A stretch of 5,383 nucleotides of DNA from Anaerolineales bacterium. GTDB taxonomy: Bacteria > Chloroflexota > Anaerolineae > Promineifilales > Promineifilaceae. The first letter of the stretch is position 1, and each line of letters starts with the position of its first letter. The stretch lies in assembly GCA_020432595.1 (NCBI GenBank), contig JAGQGA010000401.1, forward strand, positions 1-5,383. Reading direction: 5' to 3'. Below the pieces are notes generated by a model. It saw nothing but the letters and a program-made list of their open reading frames with translations, was not told where the DNA came from and did no database searches. Made by a program: the position numbers and the translations under genes. This document shows, piece by piece, positions 4,481-5,383 of the stretch.

Positions 4481-5383
4481 TCAGACCACCACCTCCCCGC
4501 GCATGAGTTTGGGTAAAAGGGTGTCGCGGATTTCTTCCAATATGCGCGAGTCCCCTGTCTTAATTTTTCTCATTGTTAAAAAAGGTGAAACAGTTGCTTC
4601 AAATTCTTTAATTAGATCAAAAGGGGGAATGGCAACAGTTAAGGCATGAACATGATTGCGGTTTAAAGTAGGAACAGCGGAACCTCCATTCATTGCACTC
4701 AAATCTATCGACTTGAGAAAATAAAACGCAAAAATTGGCGTTGATTGCTTAAATTCCTTAACCCATAGCGAAGTATTCAACGGCCAAAAATCATCAGAAC
4801 TATAGAAAACATTTCCAAGAACGCCGCTTCGCCCAGTGGTTACACCTGGGCCTTTTACTTTAAATTCCTCATGGGTCCCACTGGGGCCACTTGCAGCAAT
4901 TACCGTGTATTTGCCTGGAATGCGGGTTTTTTGGGGAAGGTCAAATCCCCTTTGAAGAATCATCAAATCTTCGAACAACCCGACCCGCCAGCCGGCCGGA
5001 ATCAAACCCAACTCACTATCTACAAATTCGCCAGTGGCGCCGGGGTAGTTGTAGTGGACGAACCACTCCTTGAAGATGGCCTGGGCGATGGCTTCCAGCG
5101 TGGCGTTGGTCTGCCGGTTCAGCTCAATCTTCTCATCCAACGCCGACAAAATCCCCGCAATCCGCTTTTGAGTAGCCATCTCTGGGAGTGGAATTTTCAG
5201 AGAATGGATTACTGGAATTCTTAGGTTGCTAACAGTTGAACCAGCTCCTTCATGAGCATTTATCTGATTTTGGACAAATCTTGATTGGAGGGAATACAAA
5301 AGAAATGGTAGGTTCAGAGAGCATCGTGTAGAAGAGGGTCGGGTAATTTGAAGCACAATAACTCCTGAATAGACCAAACATGG
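4481..5383 (-). CDS. hsdS: Type I restriction enzyme specificity subunit (HsdS), 5' end outside window
   Basis: HsdS selects the bipartite DNA target through two target recognition domains (TRDs) and docks two HsdM subunits. The frame is open to the window edge, giving 300 visible residues; a full protein is about 400-420, so roughly 100 or more are missing. A TTG near the edge is not a credible start. Counting from the edge, residues 1-~65 are the end of TRD1. Residues ~66-110 are the central conserved spacer, with PLPEMATQKRIAGIL, then LDEKIELNRQTNATLEAIAQ, then FKEWF. TRD2 begins with SELGLIPAGW near 123 and closes with VPTLNR...HALTVAIPPFD near 237-256. The distal conserved helix ends ILEEIRDTLLPKLMRGEVVV. 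Both TRDs are much more AT-rich than the conserved segments. The target sequence cannot be read from this. hsdM probably lies upstream, beyond the window. Confidence 0.97.
   Translation of the reverse strand, partial: PCLVYSGVIVLQITRPSSTRCSLNLPFLLYSLQSRFVQNQINAHEGAGSTVSNLRIPVIHSLKIPLPEMATQKRIAGILSALDEKIELNRQTNATLEAIAQAIFKEWFVHYNYPGATGEFVDSELGLIPAGWRVGLFEDLMILQRGFDLPQKTRIPGKYTVIAASGPSGTHEEFKVKGPGVTTGRSGVLGNVFYSSDDFWPLNTSLWVKEFKQSTPIFAFYFLKSIDLSAMNGGSAVPTLNRNHVHALTVAIPPFDLIKEFEATVSPFLTMRKIKTGDSRILEEIRDTLLPKLMRGEVVV

Noticed and set aside
5375..5377. TTG as the start codon of hsdS
   Set aside because: The frame continues open to the window edge, and the protein starting here would lack most of TRD1. 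The gene is simply cut by the window.

Overview
The window carries the downstream half of a type I restriction-modification locus, interrupted by a REP-associated tyrosine transposase (RAYT) and its hairpin repeats. A short, unrelated stretch with two small + strand genes follows at the left end. GC content is moderate (about 54% by impression). Features that suggest a Chloroflexota-like bacterium (Anaerolineae or a relative) are the GTAGGGGCGAAGCATC hairpin repeats, the GGACGCTGATTT-type inverted repeat and the recurring AACGGCCGTT palindrome. I recall such repeats from those genomes. This assignment is an impression, since no marker gene or rRNA is present.

Layout on the + strand, left to right. 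Bases 2-172 hold the 3' end of an unrecognised protein gene. Bases 173-313 are intergenic and hold a long imperfect inverted repeat (212-294) built from 9-nt iterations. Bases 314-436 encode a 40-residue hydrophobic, probably single-span membrane protein with a good Shine-Dalgarno sequence. It is closed by a clear intrinsic terminator (465-489). Apart from that terminator and a 12-bp palindrome, I see nothing in 437-561.

Layout on the - strand, in transcription order from right to left. The 3' part of hsdS (4481-5383, start outside the window) comes first. Next are a REP-like hairpin (4395-4466), an intact RAYT gene (3787-4374) with a second REP hairpin inside its reading frame (4020-4091), and a third, compact REP hairpin (3746-3784). 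Last is a full-length hsdR (562-3738). hsdM is not in the window and would be expected upstream of hsdS, beyond the right edge.

How the genes work together. HsdS supplies DNA sequence recognition. It would assemble with HsdM (not seen) into the methyltransferase, and with HsdR into the ATP-dependent translocating nuclease. The RAYT/REP unit occupies the hsdS-hsdR junction, and its last hairpin ends 7 nt before the hsdR start codon, where no Shine-Dalgarno sequence is visible. The unit may therefore affect how much HsdR is made relative to HsdS and HsdM. The most interesting points are the REP element domesticated as in-frame coding sequence in its own transposase gene, the REP hairpin abutting hsdR, the AT-rich recognition domains within an otherwise GC-rich hsdS, and the small membrane-protein gene.
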